Position numbers and translations under genes: made by a program. From Chitinophaga skermanii (GTDB taxonomy: Bacteria > Bacteroidota > Bacteroidia > Chitinophagales > Chitinophagaceae), in NCBI RefSeq assembly GCF_003259335.1, contig NZ_QLLL01000003.1:372001-436000 (forward strand): 64,000 nucleotides of DNA, written 5' to 3'. This document shows, one piece after another, positions 1 through 9,285 of this stretch. The notes under the pieces were generated by a model. The model worked only from the letters and a program-made list of their open reading frames with translations, was not told the origin of the DNA and ran no database searches. Every line of letters begins with the position of its first letter. Position 1 is the first letter of the stretch.

Positions 1-840
1 CGTGTATATTTCCGTTGTGGTAATACTTTCATGTCCTAACATTTCCTGTACAGCGCGTAAATCTGCGCCGCCTTCTACAAGGTGGGTGGCAAAGGAGTGC
101 CTAAAGGTATGCGGGGAAATCGTTTTCTTGATTTGCGCGGCTTCTACCAGGTCTTTGATGAATAAGAAAATCATCACCCGGCTAAGGCTGCCACCTCTAC
201 GATTTAAGAACAGGATATCTTCGTTGCCGGGTTTGATGTCCAGCTGCCGGCGAACGGTTTCCATGTATATTTTAATATGCTTAATGGCTTCTTCGCCGAT
301 CGGGATTAAGCGTTCTTTATCCCCTTTACCTACCACGCGAATAAAACCGGTTTCTAAATAGAGTTGAGAAATCTTCAAGCTGGTGGCTTCACTTACACGT
401 AAACCACAACTATACAGCGTTTCTAAAATTGCTTTATTGCGCACGCCTTCATTCGTGCTTAAGTCAATCTTACTAATAATCAATTCAATTTCATACACGG
501 AAAGAATATCGGGCAACTTGCGCATGGTTTTAGGTGCCTCCAACAGGGTAGTAGGGTCTTCTTGTATAATATCTTCTAGTATCAAATACCTATAGAAACC
601 TTTGATCCCGCTAATAATGCGTGCTTGCGACGTAGCACTCATGCCTAGTTGGGCTATCCATTGTATACATTGTTGTAAGTGTTGTAATTCTAACTGCGTA
701 GGGCCTAGCGTAATCTCGTTCGCTTGGAGGTATTGTACGAGCTTTTCTACATCACGAATGTATGCTTCTACCGAGTTATCGGCCAACGATCGCTCTAATT
801 CCAAGTACGATTTATATCCTTTTAAATATGAAGTCCACAT
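1..840 (-). CDS. xerD: Tyrosine recombinase XerD (3' end cut by window)
   Basis: Site-specific recombinase that, with a XerC partner, resolves chromosome dimers at dif. The reverse strand from the ATG at 840 stays open to the window edge for 280 codons. The N-terminal SAM-like core-binding domain covers about residues 1-90 and the catalytic domain follows. Visible catalytic elements are the first Arg (CGLRVSEA, R148), HTFRHSFATH (His and second Arg), LGHESI (His) and the Tyr nucleophile Y279 in TTTEIYT, just inside the window. A full XerD is about 298 residues, so roughly 18 C-terminal residues lie outside. The name XerD rather than XerC or another integrase rests on overall similarity and the lack of any mobile-element context. 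Confidence 0.9.
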   Translation of the reverse strand, partial: MWTSYLKGYKSYLELERSLADNSVEAYIRDVEKLVQYLQANEITLGPTQLELQHLQQCIQWIAQLGMSATSQARIISGIKGFYRYLILEDIIQEDPTTLLEAPKTMRKLPDILSVYEIELIISKIDLSTNEGVRNKAILETLYSCGLRVSEATSLKISQLYLETGFIRVVGKGDKERLIPIGEEAIKHIKIYMETVRRQLDIKPGNEDILFLNRRGGSLSRVMIFLFIKDLVEAAQIKKTISPHTFRHSFATHLVEGGADLRAVQEMLGHESITTTEIYT

Positions 841-1107
841 AATTAAATACTAACATAATCAATCTAAACCATTCTTCAATTACGTAAATAAGTCGCCATA
901 TCACAAATAATATAATTAAATAATATAATAAAATGAACACCTAATTGTACAATAATATCGATTGCATACAAATAATTAGATATTATTTATTGAAAAGTTC
1001 GAAAAATTAGACAAAGCTATAGTAAAAGCCCCTTTCTTTTATTACTTTTATAGCGATTAGAATGTTCAGTTCTAGTAATTTTAAGTATCGTTTATATTCA
1101 ACCAATT

Positions 1108-4100
1108 ATGTCGGACACATCGCTAAAGAAGATCCAGAAACTGTTGGTAGCAAACAGGGGAGAAATTGCTGTTAGGATTTTGCGTGCCGCTGCGGAATTA
1201 CGCATCAGAACGGTAGCAATTTTCACGTATGAAGACCGTTATTCCCTACATCGCTACAAGGCCGATGAAGCCTACCAGGTAGGAAAGAATGACGACCCGC
1301 TTAAGCCTTATTTAGATATTGAAGGCATTATTCATTTAGCCAAGGAACAAGGTGTGGATGCCATTCACCCCGGTTATGGTTTCTTGAGCGAGAACGTACA
1401 GTTCGCCAAACGATGCAAGGAAGAAGGAATCATTTTTGTGGGTCCTGATGTGGAAGTGATGGCGCAACTCGGTGATAAAGTAGCGGCGAAGAAACTTGCC
1501 CGCGAAGTGAAGGTGCCTCTTATCGAAGATAGCGAAGCGAAACTGATTGATACTGCCACTGCTTTATCTGAAGCGAAACGGATCGGGTTCCCCATTATTC
1601 TAAAAGCAGCAGCCGGCGGCGGTGGTCGCGGTATGCGCGTTGTACGTGAGGAATCCCAACTCGAAAAATCTTTCACCGAAGCAAGAAGCGAAGCCGGTAA
1701 AGCCTTCGGCGACGATACCATTTTCATTGAAAAATTCATTGAAGAACCCAAACACATCGAAGTGCAATTGATGGGCGATAACTACGGTAATATCGTTCAC
1801 CTCTATGAACGCGACTGCTCCGTTCAACGCCGCTTCCAAAAGGTAGTAGAAATCGCTCCTTCTCCTAATCTCCCGCTCGAAACACGCGAAGAGATTTATG
1901 GCTACGCACTCGCACTCGCTAAAAAAGTAAATTATAACAACGTAGGTACCGTCGAGTTCCTCGTTGATCGCTCTAATAAAGTATACTTCATCGAAGTAAA
2001 CCCACGTATTCAAGTAGAACATACGGTTACGGAAGAGGTTACCGGTATCGATATTGTACGCTCCCAAATCCTCATCGCGCAAGGGCACCAGTTAAGTGAT
2101 CCTGAAATCTTCTTGAAAAGCCAAGACGATGTAAAGTTGAACGGGTTTGCTATTCAATGTCGTATTACGACCGAAGATCCAGAAAACGGCTTTAAGCCCG
2201 ATTATGGTACAGTAATCGCCTACAGGAATGCCGGCGGTTTTGGTATCCGCTTGGATGAAGGTAGTACGTACTCCGGTGTGAAAATTTCACCTTTCTTCGA
2301 TTCTATGCTCGTAAAGGTAACGGCGTGGGGTAGAACGCTTTCAGGTTCGTCTGCTCGCTTACACCGTACATTAAGAGAGTTTAGAATTCGTGGTGTGAAA
2401 ACGAATATCAGCTTCTTGGAGAACGTGATCACGCACGACATTTTCCGTAAAGGGAATTGTACGGTAAGTTTCATCGATCAGAATCCAGAACTCTTCAAGT
2501 TATCGCCGATCCGCGATCGCGCCACTAAAACGTTGATGTATATAGCGGATGTGACTGTAAACGGTCACCCCGATGTGAAAACGAAAGACGCCACCAAGAA
2601 ATTCCGTGAACCCAATGTGCCTACATTCGATACCATCGGTAACTACCCGAAAGGCACAAAAGATAAACTGGAAGAACTCGGTCGTGAGAAATTCTCACAA
2701 TGGCTTCGCGATGAAAAACCGGTATACTTCACCGATACCACTTTCCGCGACGCACACCAAAGTCTTTTAGCTACCCGTGTTCGTACAAAAGATATTATTG
2801 CCGTTGCTGAAGGCTTCGCCAAAAACAACCCGCAAATTTTCTCTATGGAAGTATGGGGTGGCGCTACATTCGACGTGTCTATGCGTTTCTTGCATGAATG
2901 TCCTTGGCGCCGCTTGCAACAACTCCGTAAGGCTATGCCTAACGTATTGTTACAAATGCTTTTCCGTGGTTCAAACGGCGTAGGTTACTCTGCTTACCCC
3001 GAAAACTTATTGGCGAAATTCATCGAGAAATCTGCTGAAAACGGGATCGATATCTTCAGGATCTTCGATTCGTTGAACTATGTAGATGCCATGACGCCCA
3101 GTATCAAGTTTGTAAGAGAAAATACCAATTCGCTCGCACAAGCTGCTATTAGCTATACAGGCGATATACTAAAACCAGGCAAGTATACTTTACAATATTA
3201 TACCGACCTCGCAAAACGCCTCGAAGATGCCGGCGCTCACATGTTGTGCATTAAAGACATGGCCGGTTTGTTAAAACCACAAGCCGCTACCGTACTCGTA
3301 GAAGCGTTGAAAGATTCGGTTAAGTTGCCCATCATTCTACATACACACGATACAACTTCCATCCAAGCCGCGACTTACCTCAAAGCTATTGAAGCGGGTG
3401 TAAACGTTGTAGATTGCGCCATCGCATCGATGAGTGGTATTACTTCTCAGCCTAACCTTAACTCGATGGCATCTATCCTAGATGGCCACGAGCGTAGCAG
3501 CCACCTCAACCTCTCCTCATTAAACGATTATAGCAATTACTGGGAAGATGTACGCGAGTACTACTATCCTTTTGAAAGCGATATGAAGGCGGGTACGGCG
3601 CAGGTGTACGAGAACGAAATCCCCGGCGGCCAGTATTCTAACTTACGTCAACAAGCCGAATCGCTCGGTTTAGGCGATAAATTGGAAGAAATCAAGCATA
3701 ACTACGCCGTTGTAAACGAACTTTTCGGCGATATCGTGAAGGTAACGCCAAGCTCTAAAGTAGTAGGGGATATGGCCTTGTTCATGACAGCCAACAACCT
3801 CTCTAAAGCGGATGTGCTCGACGAGTCGAAGAACCTTGCTTTCCCTTCTAGTGTACACGGGTTCTTTAAAGGAGAGCTAGGAGTTCCGTTTGGCGGGTTC
3901 CCGGAGAAATTACAGCAAATAGTATTGAAAGGCGAGAAACCATTAACCGGCCGTGCAAATGAACATTTGGCACCGGTAGATTTCGACAGCGATTTCGCAG
4001 CCTTCCAATTGAAATATCCATTAGCAGAGTTCTTGGATTACTTGAGCTACCACATGTTCCCGAAAGTATTCGACGAATATTATCACCATGCCCAAGTATA

Positions 4101-4554
4101 TGGTAACGTAGAAGCCATTCCAACACCGGCGTTTTTCTATGGCTTGAAAATGGGAGAAGAGATATTGATTACCTTAAGTAAGGGTAAAACAATTATCGTA
4201 AAACTCTTGTACATCTTGCCGGCAGATGAAAGCGGTATGAGAACCGTGGTATTTGAATTGAACGGGTATACCCGCCGTGTTCAAGTACGCGACCGTTCCG
4301 TGCAAAGTTCAGCACCAGTCAACAAGAAAGCTGCTGATCCAAACGCGGAAGTTGGTGCACCATTGCAAGGTAAACTGAGCAAATTGCTGGTGAAACCGGG
4401 TGATACAGTAAGCACAAATACACCATTATTCATCATCGAAGCTATGAAAATGGAAACAACCGTAACGGCTACGCGTGATACGAAGATCAAACGTATTCAC
4501 TTGCCGGAAGGAACAATGGTACAGCAAGATGATTTAGTGGTAGAACTCGAGTAG
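1108..4554 (+). CDS. pyc: Pyruvate carboxylase
   Basis: Biotin-dependent enzyme that carboxylates pyruvate to oxaloacetate (anaplerosis, gluconeogenesis) using ATP and bicarbonate. At 1148 residues it has the full one-chain architecture. The biotin carboxylase domain covers about 1-460, with the ATP-grasp glycine loop KAAAGGGGRGMRVV at 166-179. The carboxyltransferase domain begins near 540 (FTDTTFRDAHQS). The C-terminal biotinyl domain carries EAMKMETT with the biotinylated lysine K1114. The ATG at 1108 precedes the conserved KLLVANRGEIAVRI start. It is a single transcription unit closed by a strong terminator at 4583. Confidence 0.97.
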   Translation: MSDTSLKKIQKLLVANRGEIAVRILRAAAELRIRTVAIFTYEDRYSLHRYKADEAYQVGKNDDPLKPYLDIEGIIHLAKEQGVDAIHPGYGFLSENVQFAKRCKEEGIIFVGPDVEVMAQLGDKVAAKKLAREVKVPLIEDSEAKLIDTATALSEAKRIGFPIILKAAAGGGGRGMRVVREESQLEKSFTEARSEAGKAFGDDTIFIEKFIEEPKHIEVQLMGDNYGNIVHLYERDCSVQRRFQKVVEIAPSPNLPLETREEIYGYALALAKKVNYNNVGTVEFLVDRSNKVYFIEVNPRIQVEHTVTEEVTGIDIVRSQILIAQGHQLSDPEIFLKSQDDVKLNGFAIQCRITTEDPENGFKPDYGTVIAYRNAGGFGIRLDEGSTYSGVKISPFFDSMLVKVTAWGRTLSGSSARLHRTLREFRIRGVKTNISFLENVITHDIFRKGNCTVSFIDQNPELFKLSPIRDRATKTLMYIADVTVNGHPDVKTKDATKKFREPNVPTFDTIGNYPKGTKDKLEELGREKFSQWLRDEKPVYFTDTTFRDAHQSLLATRVRTKDIIAVAEGFAKNNPQIFSMEVWGGATFDVSMRFLHECPWRRLQQLRKAMPNVLLQMLFRGSNGVGYSAYPENLLAKFIEKSAENGIDIFRIFDSLNYVDAMTPSIKFVRENTNSLAQAAISYTGDILKPGKYTLQYYTDLAKRLEDAGAHMLCIKDMAGLLKPQAATVLVEALKDSVKLPIILHTHDTTSIQAATYLKAIEAGVNVVDCAIASMSGITSQPNLNSMASILDGHERSSHLNLSSLNDYSNYWEDVREYYYPFESDMKAGTAQVYENEIPGGQYSNLRQQAESLGLGDKLEEIKHNYAVVNELFGDIVKVTPSSKVVGDMALFMTANNLSKADVLDESKNLAFPSSVHGFFKGELGVPFGGFPEKLQQIVLKGEKPLTGRANEHLAPVDFDSDFAAFQLKYPLAEFLDYLSYHMFPKVFDEYYHHAQVYGNVEAIPTPAFFYGLKMGEEILITLSKGKTIIVKLLYILPADESGMRTVVFELNGYTRRVQVRDRSVQSSAPVNKKAADPNAEVGAPLQGKLSKLLVKPGDTVSTNTPLFIIEAMKMETTVTATRDTKIKRIHLPEGTMVQQDDLVVELE

Positions 4555-4582
4555 TTCTCGCCATGATTGATTGATAGCATAG

Positions 4583-4612
4583 CCCGGTTACGTAGTGTAA
4601 CCGGGTTTTTTT
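4583..4612 (+). terminator. Rho-independent terminator after pyc
   Basis: A 9-bp perfect GC-rich stem (4583-4591 with 4597-4605) and a 5-nt loop are followed by seven T residues. It lies 28 nt after the pyc stop codon. Confidence 0.9.
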
Positions 4613-4731
4613 ATGGCCATCAATTGTACCGGTATTTCTACAGAATGTGGCGTAATGCAACCTGTCATTCTCCTAGAAGTACGCTGTAGGCTAACGGCAC
4701 AACGTTTGTTTCAACATAGAAAACAAAGGTT

Positions 4732-5292
4732 ATGAATAAGAAATTAATATTCGCCGGTGCTGCTGCAGCCATTGCTGCCACGGCTGCTTATTTGTATACC
4801 CGGGCAGGCAAAGTTTCGATGCCGAAAGGCGCTGAAGCGGTAAAGGATTTTGAAGTAGAGAAGTATTTGGGTACATGGTATGAAATAGCTAGGCTAGATT
4901 ACAAGTTTGAGCGGAACCTAAGTAATGTGACTGCTCATTATTCCTTAGACGAAAAAGGCCAGGTAGTAGTTGATAATAAAGGCTTTAACTACAAGAAAGG
5001 CAAGTGGTTAGAAAGCGTTGGTAAAGCAAAATTTGTAGGCGACCCGCATGAGGCACGCTTGAAAGTGTCGTTCTGGGGGCCTATTTGGAATGGTTATAAC
5101 GTCATCGCTATCGATGCAGATTACCAGCATGCTTTGGTGGTGGGAGATGATAAGAACTACATGTGGATCTTATCGCGGAACAAGCGAATTCCGAAGCATG
5201 TGAAACAATCGTTTTTATTGAAAGCTAGCAGTTTGGGGTACGACGTGAACGACCTAACGTGGACGAAGCATCGCAATATGCATGTAGCTTAA
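4732..5292 (+). CDS. Lipocalin family protein (Blc-like)
   Basis: Small-ligand or lipid-binding beta-barrel, probably tethered to the membrane and facing the periplasm. The 186-residue protein starts with a hydrophobic anchor (about 3-23, no lipobox cysteine, so a signal anchor rather than a lipoprotein). The lipocalin barrel follows. The first structurally conserved region is seen in KYLGTWYEIARLD (GxW motif), and the later strands FVGDPHEARLKVSFWGP and YMWILSRN match the bacterial lipocalin Blc pattern. It stands alone between the pyc terminator and a shared terminator with ndk. The ligand is unknown, and a role in membrane stress or lipid handling is inferred from family members. Confidence 0.85.
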   Translation: MNKKLIFAGAAAAIAATAAYLYTRAGKVSMPKGAEAVKDFEVEKYLGTWYEIARLDYKFERNLSNVTAHYSLDEKGQVVVDNKGFNYKKGKWLESVGKAKFVGDPHEARLKVSFWGPIWNGYNVIAIDADYQHALVVGDDKNYMWILSRNKRIPKHVKQSFLLKASSLGYDVNDLTWTKHRNMHVA

Positions 5293-5314
5293 AAGATATT
5301 CCATTGTGAGTCCC

Positions 5315-5351
5315 AAAAAAAAGAGGGTGCATTTCTGCCACCCTCTTTTTT
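5315..5351. terminator. Bidirectional terminator between lipocalin gene and ndk
   Basis: The stem GAGGGTG (5323-5329) / CACCCTC (5339-5345) is flanked by an A-run (5315-5322) and a T-run (5346-5351). It can therefore end transcription from both converging genes. Confidence 0.88.
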
Positions 5352-5371
5352 ATATCGTATACCTCTTAGGA

Positions 5372-5788
5372 TTAGAATTTCTCTAAACCAGAGAAGAAGA
5401 AATCGCCTTCAATTTGAGCGTTTTCATCAGAATCTGAACCGTGAACGGCGTTACGACCGATAGATTCAGCGTAGATTTTACGGATAGTACCTTCTTCAGC
5501 GTTAGCTGGGTTAGTAGCACCGATCAATTTACGGAAATCTTCTACTGCGTTGTCTTTTTCAAGAATAGCTGCTACGATGTGGCCGCTGCTCATGAATTCA
5601 ACTAATTCGCCGTAGAAAGGACGTTCTGCGTGAACAGCGTAGAATTCGCCGGCTTTCTGAGCTGATAAACGCGTCATTTTCATCGCAACGATGCGGAAAC
5701 CTGCTTCAGTAATTTTGTTTAAGATGCCACCGATATGACCATTTTCAACGGCATCTGGCTTAATCATGGTAAAAGTTCTGTTACCCAT
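5372..5788 (-). CDS. ndk: Nucleoside diphosphate kinase
   Basis: Transfers the gamma phosphate between nucleoside triphosphates and diphosphates through a phosphohistidine. At 138 residues it has the normal family length. It begins with the hallmark [11 protein letters not shown] and carries the active-site signature NAVHGSDS, with the phosphorylated His at 116. It is transcribed alone, and a shared 240-bp divergent region separates it from the DHH phosphoesterase gene. Confidence 0.97.
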   Translation of the reverse strand: MGNRTFTMIKPDAVENGHIGGILNKITEAGFRIVAMKMTRLSAQKAGEFYAVHAERPFYGELVEFMSSGHIVAAILEKDNAVEDFRKLIGATNPANAEEGTIRKIYAESIGRNAVHGSDSDENAQIEGDFFFSGLEKF

Positions 5789-6030
5789 ATGAATTTAGAA
5801 TGTATTTGTTAATTTAATAGTAGAAACCTTGTTTGGTGTTGCCCGGTTGCTTATATTCGCAAGCTTTGCAGAGGTGCCAATCATTGGTTTCCAGGCCGCA
5901 AAAGTAATTAGATTTTAGTAAGAAGTAAAAAATTTTGTAAATCTCGTTCAAATAAAGAACTTCGCAATCGTTTTTGCACGTTGAAAGAACTTTGTGTAAC
6001 AGCTTGTAAAATATAATATTATAGTTTTTG

Positions 6031-7038
6031 ATGAAGCCGATTGAGGATATAAAACCCTTACTGGAGAGTAGCCCTAAAAAAGTGGTTATTACAATGCACC
6101 AAAAGCCCGATGCTGATGCAATGGGCTCTTCGCTCGCCTTGTACCATTATTTGATCCAGAAGGGTCATGATGTAACTGTTATCTCGCCCACCAATTTCCC
6201 CGATTTCTTGAAGTGGATGCCTAGTAGCGAATTGGTATTAGATTTTGAGTCGATGCACGAAAAATCTATGGCAGCATTGCAGCACGTGGATTTATTGTTC
6301 TGTTTAGACTTTAACCACATGGGCCGTACGAAGAACATGGCGCCGATCTTAGAAGATCTGAAAGCTGTGAAAATTCTTATTGACCATCACCTCGAACCAC
6401 AACCCAGCTTCGATTACGGTGTAAGCGATACCACAGCTGCGGCTACCGCCCAGTTGATCTTCGAAACCATCGTGAAATTAGGCGATACGGATTTGATCAA
6501 TGAAGCCATTGCCCAGTGCTTGTATGCAGGTACCATGACCGACACCGGTTCCTTCCGTTTTGCCTCCACCTCTGCACGCGTGCACCGCATGATAGCAGAC
6601 TTAATGGATAAAGGCCTCAAACACGAAATTATTCACCAGAATATTTACGATAACTTCTTAGAGAACCGTTTACGCTTTATTGGGCATAGCTTGCTGAATA
6701 GGATGGACGTGTTTTACGAGTACAATACTGCCGTGATGGCCATCCCTTATACCGACTTGAAAAAGTTCGATTTACAAACAGGGGATACAGAAGGCTTAGT
6801 AAATTTCCTTTTATCCATCCAAGGTATTAAATTAGCGGCGCTGATCATCGATCGCAACGTGGAAGTGAAGCTATCGTTCCGTTCAAAAGGTAACTTCGAT
6901 GTGAACACTTTTGCTAGGAAATATTTCGAAGGCGGCGGCCATTTCAACGCTTCCGGGGGGAGGAGTTCCGACTCGTTGGAGGTAACCTTCAACCGTTTCG
7001 TGAAAGCGATCGAGGAAAATGAAGACGCATTACAATAG
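6031..7038 (+). CDS. DHH-family phosphoesterase (NrnA-like oligoribonuclease / pAp phosphatase)
   Basis: Predicted Mn-dependent phosphoesterase that degrades short oligonucleotides and/or 3'-phosphoadenosine 5'-phosphate. The DHH domain shows MHQKPDADAMGSSLALYHYL near residue 22 and the later LIDHHLEP; the C-terminal DHHA1 domain shows GGGHFNASGG. At 335 residues the length fits NrnA. The ATG at 6031 is preferred over an adjacent in-frame TTG at 6028. The FKBP lipoprotein gene follows after 24 bp, so the two are probably co-transcribed. Whether it acts mainly on nanoRNA, pAp or cyclic dinucleotide breakdown products cannot be told from sequence. Confidence 0.88.
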   Translation: MKPIEDIKPLLESSPKKVVITMHQKPDADAMGSSLALYHYLIQKGHDVTVISPTNFPDFLKWMPSSELVLDFESMHEKSMAALQHVDLLFCLDFNHMGRTKNMAPILEDLKAVKILIDHHLEPQPSFDYGVSDTTAAATAQLIFETIVKLGDTDLINEAIAQCLYAGTMTDTGSFRFASTSARVHRMIADLMDKGLKHEIIHQNIYDNFLENRLRFIGHSLLNRMDVFYEYNTAVMAIPYTDLKKFDLQTGDTEGLVNFLLSIQGIKLAALIIDRNVEVKLSFRSKGNFDVNTFARKYFEGGGHFNASGGRSSDSLEVTFNRFVKAIEENEDALQ

Positions 7039-7062
7039 GATCTATTCACATAATATAATCAA

Positions 7063-7959
7063 ATGAAAAAGAAACATCTCTTACTCGTAGCTGCCGTGGC
7101 ACTCGGAATTACTGTAGTTAGTTGTGGTGGTTCGAGAGGCAAAAAAGGTAAAACTTCTGGCGGTTTCGAATATACCATTTTGAAATCTGGCGACGGCGAA
7201 CAATTGAAAGTGGGTGATACAGCTTTAATGTACATCAACCAAAAAATCAATGACTCCATGTTGCTGGATTCAAGAAAAGAAAGCCCAGAACCTATTCCTA
7301 TCTCAATCGTTAAATCTACCGACAAATTTGATTTGATGGACGGTTTAGCATCATTAAGAGTAGGTGATAGCGCTGTGTTCTCTATTCCAGTGGATTCATT
7401 ACCACAATTACCTTTCTTTGCTAAAAAAGGTGATAAAATCAATCTTACTTTCACTGTTGCCGGTAAATACTCTACTGCCGACCAAGTGAAAAAAGACGAA
7501 AAAGAAATTGATGAATACATCAAGAAAAATAACTCAAAAGCAACTAAAACTGCTGATGGTATTTATGTAGAAATCAAAGAAGAAGGTAAAGGTCCAAAAC
7601 CAGCTGCAGGTGATACCGTTTCTGTATTCTACACCGGCCGTACTTTAGATGGCAAAATGTTCGATTCTAACACAGATTCGTCTATGCGTCCAGGTATGCC
7701 GTTAGAAGCATTGAAATTCCCTGTAGGTATGGGTTATGTTATCAAAGGTTGGGACTTAGGTTTAGCGGGTCTTACTGAAGGTACAAAAGCGCACATCATT
7801 ATCCCTTCTCCATTGGCTTACGGTTTCCGTGGTAGCATGCCAATGATCAAACCAAACACAGTGTTAACTTTCGATGTTTACTTACAAAAAGTAACAAAAG
7901 GTCAACCTGTAGCGCCAGCTGCTGAAAAAGCAGATGATCACGCTGGTCATAACCACTAA
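7063..7959 (+). CDS. FKBP-type peptidyl-prolyl isomerase lipoprotein with two FKBP-like domains
   Basis: Envelope proline isomerase or chaperone. An SPII signal peptide ends at the lipobox VVSC (Cys 21). Residues about 37-145 form a divergent FKBP-like domain (LKVGDTALMY, LASLRVGDSAVFSIP). Residues about 165-277 form a canonical one (GDTVSVFYTGRTLDGKMFDS, VIKGWDLGLAGLTEGTKAHI, LAYGFRG, LTFDVYL). The tail is short and histidine-rich (HAGHNH) and may bind metal. The protein probably assists outer-membrane or periplasmic folding; clients are unknown. It follows the DHH phosphoesterase by 24 bp and ends before a clear terminator. Confidence 0.9.
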   Translation: MKKKHLLLVAAVALGITVVSCGGSRGKKGKTSGGFEYTILKSGDGEQLKVGDTALMYINQKINDSMLLDSRKESPEPIPISIVKSTDKFDLMDGLASLRVGDSAVFSIPVDSLPQLPFFAKKGDKINLTFTVAGKYSTADQVKKDEKEIDEYIKKNNSKATKTADGIYVEIKEEGKGPKPAAGDTVSVFYTGRTLDGKMFDSNTDSSMRPGMPLEALKFPVGMGYVIKGWDLGLAGLTEGTKAHIIIPSPLAYGFRGSMPMIKPNTVLTFDVYLQKVTKGQPVAPAAEKADDHAGHNH

Positions 7960-7987
7960 TCTTAGCTTTATCGCTATAAATTGAAAG

Positions 7988-8010
7988 GCCCCTCTACCGA
8001 GGGGCTTTTT
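7988..8010 (+). terminator. Rho-independent terminator after the FKBP gene
   Basis: A 7-bp stem GCCCCTC/GAGGGGC (7988-7994, 7999-8005) with a 4-nt loop is followed by five T residues. Confidence 0.88.
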
Positions 8011-8374
8011 ATATTCCTTCCTAAGATGTACGAATGATGGTATAATATTATTTTCGACTCCTCCCTATCTTCCAGCGCCTATTTCCGTTACCAGTCACGA
8101 TGGCAGAGTGTTAATTTCTCCATTTTCACCTCACTTTCATTCCTCGATTTTGCATCTTTGATTCCCTTCTTTAATTTTCCGTTTTAAGGGTGTTTTTAGC
8201 CTCAAATTTGCCATGAATTAGCTACATTGAGTATTTGAATCAAAAGTCATTAAAACGCCCAAAATGGGCTTTATTTTCAATTTTCTTTCAAATCCTTTCC
8301 TGTATTCGTTTTAACCCCAAAACATCGACGATTTGAGGCTAAATGCAAGCCCACAAAGCATTCTAGCGAAAAAC

Positions 8375-8574
8375 ATCGATAGTTCATCGGTATTTTTTTC
8401 GAAAACCCGCGTCAAATAAGGGGCATTTCGGTAAAACATCGGTAACCCATCGGTAGGAGATCGGTAAAGTATCGATAAATACAAGGTTTTTCTCGGTGAG
8501 ACATCGGTAACCCATCGGTAGAACATCGGTGAAACCCTTGCTAAATAACGGTAAGAGATCGATGGGAGATCGGT
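8375..8574. repeat. 11-bp-periodic ATCGGT array in a convergent intergenic gap
   Basis: The hexamer ATCGGT, or a one- or two-base variant, recurs at starts 8375, 8386, 8427, 8438, 8449, 8460, 8471, 8492, 8503, 8514, 8525, 8547, 8558 and 8569. Successive starts differ by 11 or a multiple of 11, apart from slips of about one base near 8482 and in the stretch before 8427. A 21-nt stretch (8436-8456) is repeated exactly at 8501-8521. The gap (7960-8780) has the FKBP gene ending on one side and the DCC gene ending on the other. The reverse strand is open for about 100 codons, but the translation is a periodic Tyr-Arg/Pro-Thr-Asp pattern that follows from the repeat. I do not call it a gene. Apart from the FKBP terminator I see nothing else in the gap. 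Confidence 0.85.
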
Positions 8575-8780
8575 GTCGACGGGGGGAAATCGAGTGGAAG
8601 ATAGATGGTTATTTGTCAAAATGACATGTTAATATGCTATCATAAATGGGAGGGTTGCGCGCTGTAACTGCTGAAACAAAGCAAGAGCTACTCGTTGGCT
8701 GCTATTTGGGTAGCCTTTGTATAGAAGCCTAAATCAACTTCTTTAAACGTACTAGTGTTCGCGACTAAGAATAAATTTCT

Positions 8781-9182
8781 TTACAAGAATTTACTTTTTA
8801 AAGCAGGAGTCGGCACCATGCAAGCATCTTTTTTCCCAAACCATCGATAACGATTCTTAGCAATGAAGCTATAAACGGCATCGCGTATAAACCTAGGGAA
8901 AATCATAAAGCCATATAGGAGCGGCCATGCGCCGGGCAATTTACGGGCAATCTTTAATGCAGCTGTACTTTTTACATACAAGCGTCCTCCTTCAATTAAT
9001 ACAATTGAATCGGGTAATACTTCCCCTGTAGGTAAGTGTTGGGCAATTAGTTGTTGGCCAATGTCTGACTGTAATGCGGCAAACCTGAAACGGTTGCGTG
9101 GATCGCGTTTTAAAACGAACAAAACACTACTGTTGCATAGGTTACAGACGCCGTCAAATAGAATGATGGAATATGGTTCCAT
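8781..9182 (-). CDS. DCC-family thiol-disulfide oxidoreductase-like protein (DUF393)
   Basis: Small thioredoxin-like protein of unknown substrate. The family motif FDGVCNLCN (two cysteines, CxxC) lies at residues 9-17. The usual downstream features are there: FRFAALQSD, DSIVLIE, STAALKIARKLPGAWPL and the C-terminal FIAKNRYRWFGK. The ATG at 9182 gives 134 residues and places the motif at the expected distance. An upstream in-frame start at 9236 would add a tail with no family counterpart and would run closer to the divergent lipoprotein gene at 9286. A redox role is inferred from the CxxC. Confidence 0.87.
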   Translation of the reverse strand: MEPYSIILFDGVCNLCNSSVLFVLKRDPRNRFRFAALQSDIGQQLIAQHLPTGEVLPDSIVLIEGGRLYVKSTAALKIARKLPGAWPLLYGFMIFPRFIRDAVYSFIAKNRYRWFGKKDACMVPTPALKSKFL

Positions 9183-9285
9183 TTTTGATACGAAGAAATT
9201 ATATTCAAATTTAACCTTTTTCCCCGGAACCACCACGGGCCGAATTTGTTAACTATAACCGAAGCTATCCTTAAAACTTGAACGT

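Noticed and set aside
2..853. Three plus-strand open frames across the first 850 bp
   Set aside because: They are antisense to a complete, motif-rich XerD frame on the other strand.
1600..2088. Long minus-strand frame inside pyc
   Set aside because: It is antisense to the biotin carboxylase domain; composition reflects pyc codon use.
8375..8574. CRISPR-like array
   Set aside because: Units are 11 bp with no spacers of constant length and no cas genes.
8311..8619. Minus-strand open frame of about 100 codons over array 1
   Set aside because: Its translation repeats Tyr-Arg and Pro-Thr-Asp because of the 11-bp unit (33 bp = 11 codons keeps the frame open). No signal peptide or domain is seen.
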